64,000 bases of DNA. It comes from Accumulibacter sp. (GTDB lineage Bacteria; Pseudomonadota; Gammaproteobacteria; Burkholderiales; Rhodocyclaceae). The stretch covers positions 1,080,032 to 1,144,031 of the forward strand of contig JACKLW010000005.1 in assembly GCA_024235715.1 (NCBI GenBank), read 5' to 3'. Positions within the stretch are counted from its first letter, which is position 1. Each line of letters opens with the position of its first letter. Shown one piece after another: positions 20,173-29,158 of this stretch. Below the pieces are notes generated by a model. It did no database searches and was not told the origin of the DNA. It saw nothing but the letters and a program-made list of their open reading frames with translations. The position numbers and the translations under genes are program-made.

Positions 20173-21623
20173 GCCGAGCCCTCCAGACGACGTTCGATCT
20201 CGTCCTCGGCGGTACGCAGATCGGGTTGTGCGAGATCGATGAACACCGGCGTTATCCCAAGCTCGCCGAGATCGGCGAGTTCGGCCCGCCACGCCGACCG
20301 CCGCTGTTCGAGGCGTTGCGGGTCGGGATCGAAACGGGCACGCCAGGGCGCCTCGTCAACCAGCGCCAGCACCGGACCGGTATTTTCGAGGGCGCACACG
20401 GCGCGCACGAAGGCTCCCTGCGTTTCGCGCTCCGGCGTGGCCACCAGGCTGAAAAGCGCAATACAGGGACCCCGCCCGTCGGGGCGCGTGGCCGCGGCGA
20501 GCAACTCTTCTTCGCCATAGCGAACCGCTTGCGTGCACTGCACCTCGGCCTTGCCGGAAAAGACACGTGCCAGCAGTCGCTGCAGTCCGTCCATGGCCGC
20601 CGGCGCCGGATGATAGCTGTAGGGAATGACGGTCAGGCAAACCGGCTTGGCGTGGTAGGCGTGCAGCAAACGCTGGAAGTAGGGGTCGTCCAGGTGGGTG
20701 AGCAAGCGTGTCGAGCGATGGCGCTCGATCAGGCCGCTGGCAACGGCGAGCACCGTTCTCGGCAGGATGATGACCATGAGCATCGTCGCTGCCAGCAAAT
20801 GCAGCCAGGGTGCAGCATTCTCGGTCGCCGGGAAGGCGCCGGAGCGAATCGCCGCCAGCCCGTCGACATTGGGCAAAGCCGCGCCCGTGAGCCACACGCC
20901 GGGCGCCAGGACGACCGTCAGCAGTCGGTGTGCCGCCTCGGCGCCGAGAAAGGTGCTTTCCCAGCCGGCGCGGTATTCGAAGGCGATTCCGCGCAGATAA
21001 AGACCGGCGATGATGCCGGCGGCAAACAGCGCCGCGGCCCAGTGCAGCAGGCGTGCGACCCGGGCTGCGTACAGCGGCATGGCCAGCTGCGTCCACTCGC
21101 CGAGCAGCCGGGGCAGCACCGCCGCGGGCAGGGCGACATGGCGATGGCGCAGCCGGCGACCGCCGGCAACGAAGAAGCCGGCGATGGCGCGACGCAATGG
21201 CCCGGCCTGGTGCCTGCGCACGGGCCGCAAGGCGCCGGCAAGAAGCAACAGGTAGACGAGCAGATTCCAGGCCAGCAGCCCGAGCACTGGCGGCGCCAGC
21301 AGATTGATGCTCTGTCCCGAGCCGATACGGTCGATGAGCCCGCCCGCAGCAAAGGAGGCGACCATCAGCACGGCGCCGACCCAGCCGCGCCAGCGCAGCC
21401 CGTCGACGACGCGAACGAAGCCGGGATCACGGGTGCGCATGCGCTCGATCGCGAAGCGGGCGCGGCGGGCGACGAAGACATCGGCGCTGGCGCCTTCCCC
21501 GAGCGCTTCGGCGGCGGCCTGGCCGGACCACGATCGATCGTCATCGGTCCAGATCCGGCGATCCCCATCGACGCTCTCGGCGGCACGCACCGCAGTGGTC
21601 AGCAGCGCGTCAGGTTCATTCAT
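20169..21623 (-). CDS. DUF2868 membrane protein
   Basis: The protein has 484 residues. The soluble N-terminus (~85 residues) is followed by two spans (WRGWVGAVLMVASFAAGG; LLAPPVLGLLAWNLLVYLLL), then more spans near 180-215, 230-255 and 265-300, and a soluble C-terminal ~180 residues. It belongs to DUF2868, the regular partner of the DUF3482 GTPase that overlaps it by ATGA. A two-gene complex of a membrane protein with a GTPase is inferred from this fixed pairing. The function is unknown. Confidence 0.88.
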   Translation of the reverse strand: MNEPDALLTTAVRAAESVDGDRRIWTDDDRSWSGQAAAEALGEGASADVFVARRARFAIERMRTRDPGFVRVVDGLRWRGWVGAVLMVASFAAGGLIDRIGSGQSINLLAPPVLGLLAWNLLVYLLLLAGALRPVRRHQAGPLRRAIAGFFVAGGRRLRHRHVALPAAVLPRLLGEWTQLAMPLYAARVARLLHWAAALFAAGIIAGLYLRGIAFEYRAGWESTFLGAEAAHRLLTVVLAPGVWLTGAALPNVDGLAAIRSGAFPATENAAPWLHLLAATMLMVIILPRTVLAVASGLIERHRSTRLLTHLDDPYFQRLLHAYHAKPVCLTVIPYSYHPAPAAMDGLQRLLARVFSGKAEVQCTQAVRYGEEELLAAATRPDGRGPCIALFSLVATPERETQGAFVRAVCALENTGPVLALVDEAPWRARFDPDPQRLEQRRSAWRAELADLGELGITPVFIDLAQPDLRTAEDEIERRLEGSA

Positions 21624-21882
21624 GGTCGCGCAGAGAAAATGTTGAAATCATGTACACCGGCGAGAGTGTCTCTGGCCCCGTCAGCCCTGTCAACCGAAGT
21701 CCGGCAGCGACAGCGTTGCTTGCGGATACCTCGCCGAGCGACCTCTCCCGTACGTCGCCGCCCGCCCGGGCGGCTCCCGCGAAACGCCTTCAGGCAGCGA
21801 CTCGGGAAAGCTGACTTCCTGATTTTCCATAAATGTGTCATCCTTTTAGCCGATTATCTTCAACGAATGTCGAGGTTAACGC

Positions 21883-22269
21883 GTGCCACGATCCCGCCCA
21901 GTCATCGTCGCCATCGTCCCGGCCATGCTCGCCGGCTGTGCCTTGTTCGAGCCGCCGTCGTCGGTCGTCGCCCGTACGCCGGGCATCACCAGCGAGGGTG
22001 GGCAACTGCAGTTTCAGCTCGCCAGCGGCGTCTATCGCTGCGAGCTGGGGCGCAGCGTCACGGTCCAGCGCGACACGCAGAACAGCCGACTCATCGAGTT
22101 GGACTGGCAGGGGCAGCGGCGCACCCTGGTGCGCCACGATTCAAGCTCGGGCCTGCCGCGCTACGAGGACCGGCAGCATGGCCTGCTGTGGATCGATCTG
22201 CCCTGGAAGAGCGTCCTGATGGATGCCAGGAGCGGCCGACCACTGGCCAACGAGTGCAAGGTGGGCTAG
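21883..22269 (+). CDS. MliC-like lysozyme-inhibitor-family lipoprotein
   Basis: This 128-residue lipoprotein has a signal peptide MPRSRPVIVAIVPAMLAGC; the lipobox LAGC places the lipidated Cys at residue 19. The mature part reads VYRCELGRSVTVQRD, a W-x-GQRRTLVRHDSSSG segment and LLWIDLPWKSVLMD. This fits the MliC/PliC C-type lysozyme inhibitor fold, in which the YxC and Ser-Gly elements contact lysozyme; similarity is moderate. The start is GTG 21883, with CGAGG 7 nt upstream. It should be an envelope-anchored, periplasm-facing protein. Confidence 0.75.
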   Translation: MPRSRPVIVAIVPAMLAGCALFEPPSSVVARTPGITSEGGQLQFQLASGVYRCELGRSVTVQRDTQNSRLIELDWQGQRRTLVRHDSSSGLPRYEDRQHGLLWIDLPWKSVLMDARSGRPLANECKVG

Positions 22270-22315
22270 CCGCGGCAGCTGCACCAGGCCGTGCCGCAGC
22301 GCGTGCCCGCCGCGC

Positions 22316-23251
22316 CTACCAGGGCCGGCTGCCAAAAGCCCTGTTGAAGTGGTCGGCGATTTCGCTGCGCGCAGGGCGATGATTCTGACCGCCGCGATGG
22401 GCGATCTTGATTGCCCCCATCACGGCCGCAAGCCGACCGGTCTTCTGCCAGTCCCAGCCGGCGGCAATCCCGTAGAGCAGGCCCGAGCGGTAAGCATCGC
22501 CACATCCAGTCGGGTCGATGACGGCGTTGGCAGTGACACAGGGAATTTCGTGGCACAGACCGTCCGCGTGGATTCGCGAGCCCTCGCCACCAAGGGTAAC
22601 GATCAGCGCGTCGACTTCATCGGCCAGCTGTTCGAGCGTTCGTCCGGTACGGTCGCAGAGCAGCTTTGCCTCGTAGTCGTTGAAGCAGGCGTAGGTCGCC
22701 AGCTTCATGAAGCCCATCAACTCGTCGCCCGAGAACATCGGCAGGCCCTGGCCCGGATCGAAAACAAAGGGAATACCCGCCGCGGCGAGATCGTTGGCGT
22801 GCTGCAGCATGCCGTCGCGGCCGTCCGGAGCGACGATGCCAAGGGTTGCGCCAGGGACATCGGCGACCCGATTGAGATGCGACCAGGTCATCGCACCGGG
22901 GTGAAAGGCGGTGATCTGATTGTCGTCAAGGTCGGTGGTTATAAACGCCTGCGCCGTGAAGCTGTCGGCGATTCGACGCACGTGCGCCCGCGACAGTCCG
23001 AGATCATCGAGTCGCAGCAGATAGGGGTCCGCGTCGTCGCCGACGGTGGCCATGATCAGCGGCTCACCTTCCAGCAGCTTGAGGTTGTAGGCAATATTGC
23101 CGGCACAGCCACCGAACTCGCGGCGCATCTCGGGAACCAGGAAAGCGACGTTGAGGATATGAATCTGCTCGGGCAGGATGTGGTTCTTGAAGCGATCATG
23201 GAAGACCATGATGTTGTCGAAGGCAATTGAGCCGCAGATGAGGGTAGACAT
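22316..23251 (-). CDS. PfkB-family carbohydrate/nucleoside kinase
   Basis: This 311-residue ribokinase-fold protein starts MSTLICGSIAFDNIMVF. It has the first PfkB signature (FGGCAGNIAYNLKLL) and the second (VIDPTGCGDAYRSGLLYG), which holds the catalytic Asp and the anion hole. Many betaproteobacterial copies are annotated as adenosine kinase-like, but the sugar or nucleoside substrate is not readable. It is the last gene of the long minus-strand run that begins at 29049. Confidence 0.88.
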   Translation of the reverse strand: MSTLICGSIAFDNIMVFHDRFKNHILPEQIHILNVAFLVPEMRREFGGCAGNIAYNLKLLEGEPLIMATVGDDADPYLLRLDDLGLSRAHVRRIADSFTAQAFITTDLDDNQITAFHPGAMTWSHLNRVADVPGATLGIVAPDGRDGMLQHANDLAAAGIPFVFDPGQGLPMFSGDELMGFMKLATYACFNDYEAKLLCDRTGRTLEQLADEVDALIVTLGGEGSRIHADGLCHEIPCVTANAVIDPTGCGDAYRSGLLYGIAAGWDWQKTGRLAAVMGAIKIAHRGGQNHRPARSEIADHFNRAFGSRPW

Positions 23252-23338
23252 GGGCTTTCCGGGAAGCGGGATGGGGGCGGAGGAGAATGGCGACGCCGGA
23301 TTACGGCTGCCGGCCGTGCCTGCAAGGCAACGCGGCCG

Positions 23339-24403
23339 TCACGGGTAAAAGACGTAAAGCCGGTAGCCGGCGGCATTGACGTCGCGGGCCTCCAGCCACA
23401 GGCGCACGTCGATGTCCTGGTTGGCGCCGAAGGCGTCCTCGGCAGCTGGACGCGGCGGCAGATACTCGTCTGGCATGAAGACGCGGCGAACGATGGCCTT
23501 GTCGGCGGTATCGGTCAGGGTCAGTTCGAGCGCCGGGTAGGCCTGCGCGTAGCTGGCCCGATTGCGCAGCGTCGCCTGTAGCGCCAGCAACTTGTTGCGC
23601 CCGGCTTCGGTCTGCAGATCCGAGGCCTCGATACTCACCAGATCGACGTGACGCGGCAGCGGGATCTCGGTACCCAGCGCAGCGCTCAGCGCAGCCAGCG
23701 CCGGCCGGGTGGCGGGGGCCGCAAGGGCGATCACGCCGCGAAAGTGGAAGATGATCTGGCCCACGAGAGCCAGCACGAGAAGCACGATGGCGATCACGAA
23801 CGGTGCGCTCGGGGCTTTTCCGGCGACCGGCGGTACCGGCTTGCTGATCGCGCCTTCCAGCCACTTGTCGTAGCCCGGGAGCGCGCGCGTTTCGCGAGGC
23901 ATGCGCCGCTGTTCATCGCTGTCGGCTTGCGCATCGGTCGTGGCCGGCTCGCTGGCGGTCCACGACGGCTCGACCCGCAATCCGGCGGGGTTGGTACCGG
24001 GAAGGGGACCGGGAATGCCGTCGGCGGGCGTTTCGGCGCTCCAGGCGGCGCTGGCAGCATCCGCGGGCTCGCCGGTAGCGACATCCTCCGGCTCGACGCT
24101 GGTCGGGGCATCGTCGCCGGAAGCGTCGGTCTGCTCCTCGCGGAGCAGCACCGCGACGGCGGGTGCCGGAGCGGGCGCCGGCTTCGCCGTCGCCCCTGAC
24201 GGCACAGGACCTTCCGCGGAGACCGGCGCAGCGGCTGCCCCCGCAGCGAGCGGAACGACCACCGATTCGCTATCATCGAGCAACACCTCGAGGGCGTTGA
24301 ACACCTTGCGGCATTGCCCACAGCGAACCTTCCCGGCGCGTACCTTGAGTTGTTCCGCGGTGACGCGAAAAACCGTCTGGCAGTCGGGGCAGCAAGTCTT
24401 CAT
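23339..24403 (-). CDS. Zinc-ribbon and DUF3426 membrane protein
   Basis: The protein has 354 residues. It opens with an MJ0042-type zinc ribbon, two CxxC pairs in TCCPDCQTVF and RCGQCRKVF. A long acidic, Ala/Pro-rich linker follows (residues ~50-190), then a single membrane span (APFVIAIVLLVLALVGQIIF, ~200-220), then a DUF3426 domain (residues ~250-354, ending YRLYVFYP). The topology suggests a cytoplasmic zinc ribbon and a periplasmic DUF3426 domain. It starts 3 bp after prmA, a conserved betaproteobacterial arrangement. Function unknown. Confidence 0.88.
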   Translation of the reverse strand: MKTCCPDCQTVFRVTAEQLKVRAGKVRCGQCRKVFNALEVLLDDSESVVVPLAAGAAAAPVSAEGPVPSGATAKPAPAPAPAVAVLLREEQTDASGDDAPTSVEPEDVATGEPADAASAAWSAETPADGIPGPLPGTNPAGLRVEPSWTASEPATTDAQADSDEQRRMPRETRALPGYDKWLEGAISKPVPPVAGKAPSAPFVIAIVLLVLALVGQIIFHFRGVIALAAPATRPALAALSAALGTEIPLPRHVDLVSIEASDLQTEAGRNKLLALQATLRNRASYAQAYPALELTLTDTADKAIVRRVFMPDEYLPPRPAAEDAFGANQDIDVRLWLEARDVNAAGYRLYVFYP

Positions 24404-24406
24404 CGC

Positions 24407-25297
24407 TTAGTCCTTCACACCGGCGAGGCAGACCCAGCCATCGCGCGTGTCGGCAACGTGCAGCGGCAGATAGGGCGCATAGGCGTCGACCAGCTGTTCG
24501 GCCTGTTCGACGAGGATTCCCGACAGTGCCAGGCTGCCGCCGCGGCGTACGTGGCCGCATATCGCCGGCGCCAGCACCTTCAGCGGATTGGCCAGGATGT
24601 TGGCGACAACGATGTCGAATTCCCCCTTGAGTGCGCGCTCGGAGTCCTGAAACCGGATGTCGACCGCGTTGCGCTCGGCGTTGCTGATCGACGCCGCCAC
24701 CGCCTGCCGGTCGATGTCCACACCGAGCACCTCGGCGGCACCGAGCCGCGCCGCGGCGATGGCCAGAATGCCGGAGCCGCAGCCGTAATCGAGGACCGAA
24801 CTGCTCGGGACAACGCAGCGCTCGAGCCATTCCAGGCACAGGCGCGTGGTCGGATGCGAACCGGTCCCGAAAGCCATACCGGGATCGAGGACCAGAACAA
24901 TGGCTTGCGGATCAGGCGCCTGGTGCCACGAGGGAACAATCCACAAACGGTCGGAGACACGAATCGGCTCGAATTGCGCCTGGGTCACCTGCACCCAATC
25001 CTGCTCGGCGACCTCCTCGCTAACATACGCCGGCACTTCGGCGAGACCGGCACGCGCCGCGCAGACGCCGACCAGTCGCGCAATGTCCGCATCCGGCTTG
25101 AGCAGCGCAACGACGCATGAGCGCTCCCAGCCGGGCCGGGTGATCGACCCGGGCTCGCCGAACTGTGGTGTTTCGTTCGCCGTCCCGGCGTCTGCATCCT
25201 CGATGCTGGCCGACAGCGCACCTTCCTCGAGGAGTGCGTCGGCCAGGGCTTCGGCGTGCACGCAGTCGGTTCGCATACTGAGAGATAGCCAGGCCAT
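24407..25297 (-). CDS. prmA: Ribosomal protein L11 methyltransferase
   Basis: This 296-residue enzyme starts MAWLSLSMRTD. The N-terminal ~110 residues form the L11-recognition domain. The SAM-binding domain carries MAFGTGSHPTTRLCLEWLE, the glycine-rich VLDYGCGSGILAIAA, GVDIDRQAV and the active-site VANILANPL. PrmA trimethylates L11 on several amino groups. ATG 25297, 16 bp after accC, is chosen because the ~28 codons upstream carry no homology. It lies within the accB-accC-prmA operon. Confidence 0.95.
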   Translation of the reverse strand: MAWLSLSMRTDCVHAEALADALLEEGALSASIEDADAGTANETPQFGEPGSITRPGWERSCVVALLKPDADIARLVGVCAARAGLAEVPAYVSEEVAEQDWVQVTQAQFEPIRVSDRLWIVPSWHQAPDPQAIVLVLDPGMAFGTGSHPTTRLCLEWLERCVVPSSSVLDYGCGSGILAIAAARLGAAEVLGVDIDRQAVAASISNAERNAVDIRFQDSERALKGEFDIVVANILANPLKVLAPAICGHVRRGGSLALSGILVEQAEQLVDAYAPYLPLHVADTRDGWVCLAGVKD

Positions 25298-25313
25298 CAC
25301 CGATCGGCGCCGC

Positions 25314-26678
25314 TCAGCCGCCCTTCTTGAGCTCGCTCTTGGCAGCCAGCCGCTGTTCAAGATAGTGAATGCTGGTGCCACCTTCCATGAAACGCGCGTC
25401 GTTCATCAGCTCCTGATGCAACGCGATATTGGTCTTGATACCTTCGATGCTCATTTCCGACAACGCCGTGCGCATCCTCCGGATCGCCTGGTCGCGACTG
25501 TCACCGTAGGAAATCACCTTGGCGACCATCGAATCGTAGTGCGAGGGAACGGTGTAGCTCTGATAGATATGCGAGTCGACGCGGATGCCGGGCCCGCCCG
25601 GCGGATGGTAGAAGGTGATCTTGCCGGGTGACGGCACGAAGGTGAACGGGTCCTCTGCATTGATTCGGCATTCTATGGCGTGGCCACGGAAATGCAGATC
25701 ACGCTGCTTGAAGCGCAGCCTTTCACCGTCGGCGAGGCGGATCTGCTCGGCGACAAGATCGATGCCGCTGATCAGCTCGGTGACCGGATGCTCGACCTGA
25801 ATGCGGGTGTTCATCTCGATGAAATAGAATTCGCCGTTCTCGTAGAGGAATTCGAAGGTTCCGGCGCCGCGGTAGTTGATGCGTCGGCAGGCTTCGGCAC
25901 AGCGCTCGCCGATGCGGACGATGTGGCGGGCGGCAATACCGGGAGCCGGCGCCTCCTCGATGATCTTCTGGTGACGGCGCTGCATCGAGCAGTCGCGCTC
26001 CCCCAGGTAGACCGCGTTGCGGAAACTGTCGGCAAGCACCTGAATTTCTATGTGGCGCGGATTCTCCAGGTATTTCTCCAGATAGACTTCCGGATTGCCG
26101 AAGAAATTCTGCGCCTCGGTGCGCGTCATGCTGACCGCACTTGCCAGCGCCGCTTCGGTGTGAACGACGCGCATGCCGCGTCCGCCACCGCCGCCGGCCG
26201 CCTTGATGATCACCGGGTAACCCACCTCTTTCGCAAGGCGCAGGACTTCTTTCGGATCCTCGGGCAGCGCACCCAGCGAACCGGGCACGCAGGGCACGCC
26301 GGCGGCACGCATGGCCTCCTTGGCAGAGACCTTGTCGCCCATCAGACGGATGGTTTCCGGACGCGGTCCGATGAACACGAAGCCCGAAGATTCGACCCGC
26401 TCGGCAAAATCGGCATTCTCGGAAAGAAAGCCGTAGCCCGGGTGAATGGCTTCAGCATCGGTGACTTCGGCCGCAGAAATGATCGCCGGGACGTTCAGGT
26501 AGCTGAGTGCCGAAGGTGGCGGACCGATGCACACGGACTCATCGGCCAGCCTGACATACTTGGCTTCGCGGTCGGCCTGCGAATGCACCACCACGGTCTT
26601 TATGCCGAGTTCGCGACACGCGCGCTGTATGCGAAGGGCAATCTCTCCGCGATTGGCGATAAGGACTTTCCCGAACAT
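25314..26678 (-). CDS. accC: Acetyl-CoA carboxylase, biotin carboxylase subunit
   Basis: This 454-residue ATP-grasp enzyme carboxylates the biotin on AccB, the first half-reaction of fatty-acid synthesis. It shows [17 protein letters not shown], the ATP-binding loop [14 protein letters not shown], the catalytic [14 protein letters not shown] and the C-terminal [10 protein letters not shown]. Length equals the family norm. It is 15 bp downstream of accB and 16 bp upstream of prmA. Confidence 0.98.
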   Translation of the reverse strand: MFGKVLIANRGEIALRIQRACRELGIKTVVVHSQADREAKYVRLADESVCIGPPPSALSYLNVPAIISAAEVTDAEAIHPGYGFLSENADFAERVESSGFVFIGPRPETIRLMGDKVSAKEAMRAAGVPCVPGSLGALPEDPKEVLRLAKEVGYPVIIKAAGGGGGRGMRVVHTEAALASAVSMTRTEAQNFFGNPEVYLEKYLENPRHIEIQVLADSFRNAVYLGERDCSMQRRHQKIIEEAPAPGIAARHIVRIGERCAEACRRINYRGAGTFEFLYENGEFYFIEMNTRIQVEHPVTELISGIDLVAEQIRLADGERLRFKQRDLHFRGHAIECRINAEDPFTFVPSPGKITFYHPPGGPGIRVDSHIYQSYTVPSHYDSMVAKVISYGDSRDQAIRRMRTALSEMSIEGIKTNIALHQELMNDARFMEGGTSIHYLEQRLAAKSELKKGG

Positions 26679-26693
26679 GAGCGAGAACTCTCC

Positions 26694-27149
26694 CTAGCCG
26701 ATGACGAACAGCGGCTCGCCGTATTCGACCGGCTCCCCGTTCTCGACCAGAATGGCGATAACCGTACCTGCCCGATCGGTTTCGATCTCGTTGAGCAGCT
26801 TCATTGCTTCGATGATGCACAGCGTATCGCCGGCCTTGACGACGCTGCCGATCTGGACAAAAGGCTCGCTCCCCGGGCTGGCTGCGCGGTAGAAAGTGCC
26901 GACCATCGGCGCGTTGATCACCTCGCCTTCCGGGATCTCCGGCTCTTCCGGCGCCGAGACGGCAGCAGTTCCCGGTGCCGCGGCCATCATCTGCGCGGGC
27001 ATGCCCATCGGCATGGCATAGACGTGCTGGCCTGTTGCACTGCCGTTCTTGACGATGCGAACCTTTTCCTCGGCGTCGTTGATCTCGAGTTCGGTAATGC
27101 TCGACCCTTCGACGAGATCAATCAGTTTCTTGAGCTTGCGCAGGTCCAT
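26694..27149 (-). CDS. accB: Acetyl-CoA carboxylase, biotin carboxyl carrier protein
   Basis: This 151-residue protein starts [19 protein letters not shown] Pro/Ala/Met linker follows (residues ~55-75), then a biotinyl domain with [13 protein letters not shown], where the Lys of EAMK is biotinylated. AccB carries the carboxyl group from AccC to the AccAD transferase. ATG 27149 follows GGAGAG. accC follows 15 bp later. Confidence 0.97.
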   Translation of the reverse strand: MDLRKLKKLIDLVEGSSITELEINDAEEKVRIVKNGSATGQHVYAMPMGMPAQMMAAAPGTAAVSAPEEPEIPEGEVINAPMVGTFYRAASPGSEPFVQIGSVVKAGDTLCIIEAMKLLNEIETDRAGTVIAILVENGEPVEYGEPLFVIG

Positions 27150-27224
27150 GAATTCTCTCCGGATGAATATTCTTGTTCGCGGCCACCCAGCATGGGCGCC
27201 AGACAACGTCTGCAGCTCGAAGGC

Positions 27225-27716
27225 TCACTCGGGAGAAATCTTGCTGAGCAGGTACTCGAGCGCCAGCAGGTAACCCTCGCTGCCAAGGCCGGTGATGACG
27301 CCAATCGCCAGATCGGAAAAGTACGAGTGGTGGCGGAAAGCTTCGCGTGCGTGCACATTGGAGAGGTGGACTTCGATAAAAGGAATGCCGGTGCCGGCAA
27401 TGGCATCGCGCAGGGCGACGCTGGTATGCGTGTACGCTGCGGGATTGACGATCATGTAGAGCACGCCCTGCTCGCGGGCGGCGTGCACGCGCTCGATCAG
27501 GGCACCTTCGTGGTTGCTCTGAAAGGATTCCAGGTTGACGCCGGCCCCCTCGGCGCGGTGGGCGAGGGCCAGATTGATCTCGGCAAGCGTGGTCGAACCG
27601 TAGTGCATCGGTTCGCGGGTCCCGAGGAGGTTGAGATTGGGGCCGTGCAGAACGAGCAGGAGGGGCGCATCCGACGCCTTGTCGGTTTCCGGGCTGGTGT
27701 TCTTTTGCTTCTTCAT
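27225..27716 (-). CDS. aroQ: Type II 3-dehydroquinate dehydratase
   Basis: This 163-residue shikimate-pathway enzyme dehydrates 3-dehydroquinate. Catalytic motifs are [18 protein letters not shown] (active-site Tyr and Arg), [14 protein letters not shown] (Glu), [12 protein letters not shown] and [17 protein letters not shown] (His). The N-terminal ~17 residues are a polar extension. It lies 75 bp upstream of accB, the usual betaproteobacterial order aroQ-accB-accC. Confidence 0.97.
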   Translation of the reverse strand: MKKQKNTSPETDKASDAPLLLVLHGPNLNLLGTREPMHYGSTTLAEINLALAHRAEGAGVNLESFQSNHEGALIERVHAAREQGVLYMIVNPAAYTHTSVALRDAIAGTGIPFIEVHLSNVHAREAFRHHSYFSDLAIGVITGLGSEGYLLALEYLLSKISPE

Positions 27717-27892
27717 GGCCGCAAGTTTGCCGCAAATCGCAGCATTTTGTCCAGCAACACGTCATGCGCGGCAGGATCTGAAAGCGCGCCTGGAAGCACG
27801 CCAGCGGGCAGTTCCGATGCCCCCCGGCGAGGGCCGGCCGGGGCTGGCAGTTCGCCCACCGGCAGGTCCGCTAGGCCCCATTCCTGCCCTGT

Positions 27893-28444
27893 TCAGCGAG
27901 CGCTCAGCTCCGCCAGCAATCGATCCAGCTCGCTCTCCGACACGAGGCCCAGGCGAAGCAGCCGGATCGCCCCGTCGCGCGCCAGAACGACGGTGTAGGG
28001 AAGGCTGAGCGTCGTGTTGCCGAACAGGCCGGCCAGCTCGACACCTCTGGCGCCGCCAACCAGCAGCGGATAGCTGACCGGATAGCTCTCCGAAAAGCTT
28101 CGCACGCTTTCGGCCGAATCCAGCGCGATACCGACGAACTGCACGCCCTTGTCGGCATGGAGCCGCTGCAAACGGGAAAATGCCGGCATTTCCTCGCGGC
28201 AGGGTGGGCACCAGGTGGCCCAGAAATTGACCACCAGGGTCTTGCCCCGCCATTGCGCGAATGACTGTGGTCCACCCTTCGCGTCGTCGAGGCGGCTGGC
28301 AAGGAGGCTCGCCACGGCGCCCGCTCCGACACCGGACGGCGCCTGTCGATCGCTGGCGAAGTGCTGCGTGACGGCGTAGATCGCCACCAGCAAGGCGACG
28401 ATGGTGAGCAGCAGGCCAGTCAGGCGCGCGCCGTGCCTGCTCAT
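27893..28444 (-). CDS. TlpA/ResA-like membrane-anchored thioredoxin
   Basis: The 183-residue protein has an uncleaved N-terminal anchor (residues ~8-27, LTGLLLTIVALLVAIYAVT), so the thioredoxin fold faces the periplasm. The active site is NFWATWCPPCREEMPAF with redox Cys pair CPPC. The cis-Pro loop is SLPYTVVL. TlpA-type proteins reduce apo-cytochromes, copper-site proteins or specific periplasmic disulfides; the partner is not readable. The start overlaps the upstream gene by ATGA. A 176-bp gap precedes aroQ. Confidence 0.92.
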   Translation of the reverse strand: MSRHGARLTGLLLTIVALLVAIYAVTQHFASDRQAPSGVGAGAVASLLASRLDDAKGGPQSFAQWRGKTLVVNFWATWCPPCREEMPAFSRLQRLHADKGVQFVGIALDSAESVRSFSESYPVSYPLLVGGARGVELAGLFGNTTLSLPYTVVLARDGAIRLLRLGLVSESELDRLLAELSAR

Positions 28445-29049
28445 CGCACGGGCATCTCGCTGCCGGCCAGCAGTTTGTTCACCGTCTCCAGGCGTGCGCG
28501 CTCGCGCGTTCGCCCGTCGCGGGTCTTGAAGATCACGCGCTCGTCATCGCGGGGATAGACGACGAGGTTGGCGACCGCGTCATCGATGACGATGGTCAGC
28601 ACCGCCTCGGCACGATCCGTGCGCGGCTGACTGTGGCGGTAGGCAATGCGTTCGTTGAGCAGGAAGATCTCGACATCCTTGGCGCTGTCGGCGAACAGCT
28701 GGATGTCGATCTCGGCGTAGCGACCGGCGGTACCGTCGAGCACCGAACCACTGAGACAGGGATTGAAGCGCTGCACGCGGGCCATCAGCCGCGCCGCGAT
28801 ACGCAGCAGCTGCAGCCGCCGCGCCCGCTGTTCCTCGTCCTGGAAGAGGCGCTGATAGGTGCGCAGTTCCGCCTCGACTTCACTGTCATCGGGCATCGCT
28901 GCGCTGTCCGGCAGGCCGAGGCGGCGTGCGGCCTTGCGTTTGGCCAGTGCCGGTGCACCGACCCCATCTTCCGCCATCAGCCGGGCGGCCACACTGGCTA
29001 TGAGGCTGCGCTGTTGAGCGTTGCGCTGGCGATCCTGTCGGCTGCTCAT
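28441..29049 (-). CDS. Conserved hypothetical protein, possibly nucleotidyltransferase-like
   Basis: The 202-residue protein starts MSSRQDRQRNAQQRSLIASV at ATG 29049. The N-terminal half is helical and Arg-rich. The C-terminal half contains RFNPCLSGSVLDGTAGRYAE then IDIQLFADSAKDVEIFLL. The spacing GS..x(10)..DIDIQLF resembles the GS-x(n)-DxD core of a minimal nucleotidyltransferase, but this is only a resemblance. It overlaps tlpA (ATGA) and diverges from mpl, so it is the probable first gene of the tlpA-aroQ-acc run. Real function unknown. Confidence 0.75.
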   Translation of the reverse strand: MSSRQDRQRNAQQRSLIASVAARLMAEDGVGAPALAKRKAARRLGLPDSAAMPDDSEVEAELRTYQRLFQDEEQRARRLQLLRIAARLMARVQRFNPCLSGSVLDGTAGRYAEIDIQLFADSAKDVEIFLLNERIAYRHSQPRTDRAEAVLTIVIDDAVANLVVYPRDDERVIFKTRDGRTRERARLETVNKLLAGSEMPVR

Positions 29050-29158
29050 CAAGGGGTCCCGGTGGCTTGTCGATGGCGGAAGGTCGGCGAGAAGAGGCAG
29101 GGTGCGGCGGGGGTACAATCGCGCCTACCCTGAAGCCATTCTAACTTGGATCGCTGAC

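Noticed and set aside
27820-27845. GC-rich hairpin between tlpA and aroQ as a terminator
   Set aside because: A 7-bp stem is possible but there is no T-tract on the minus strand, so termination is not supported.
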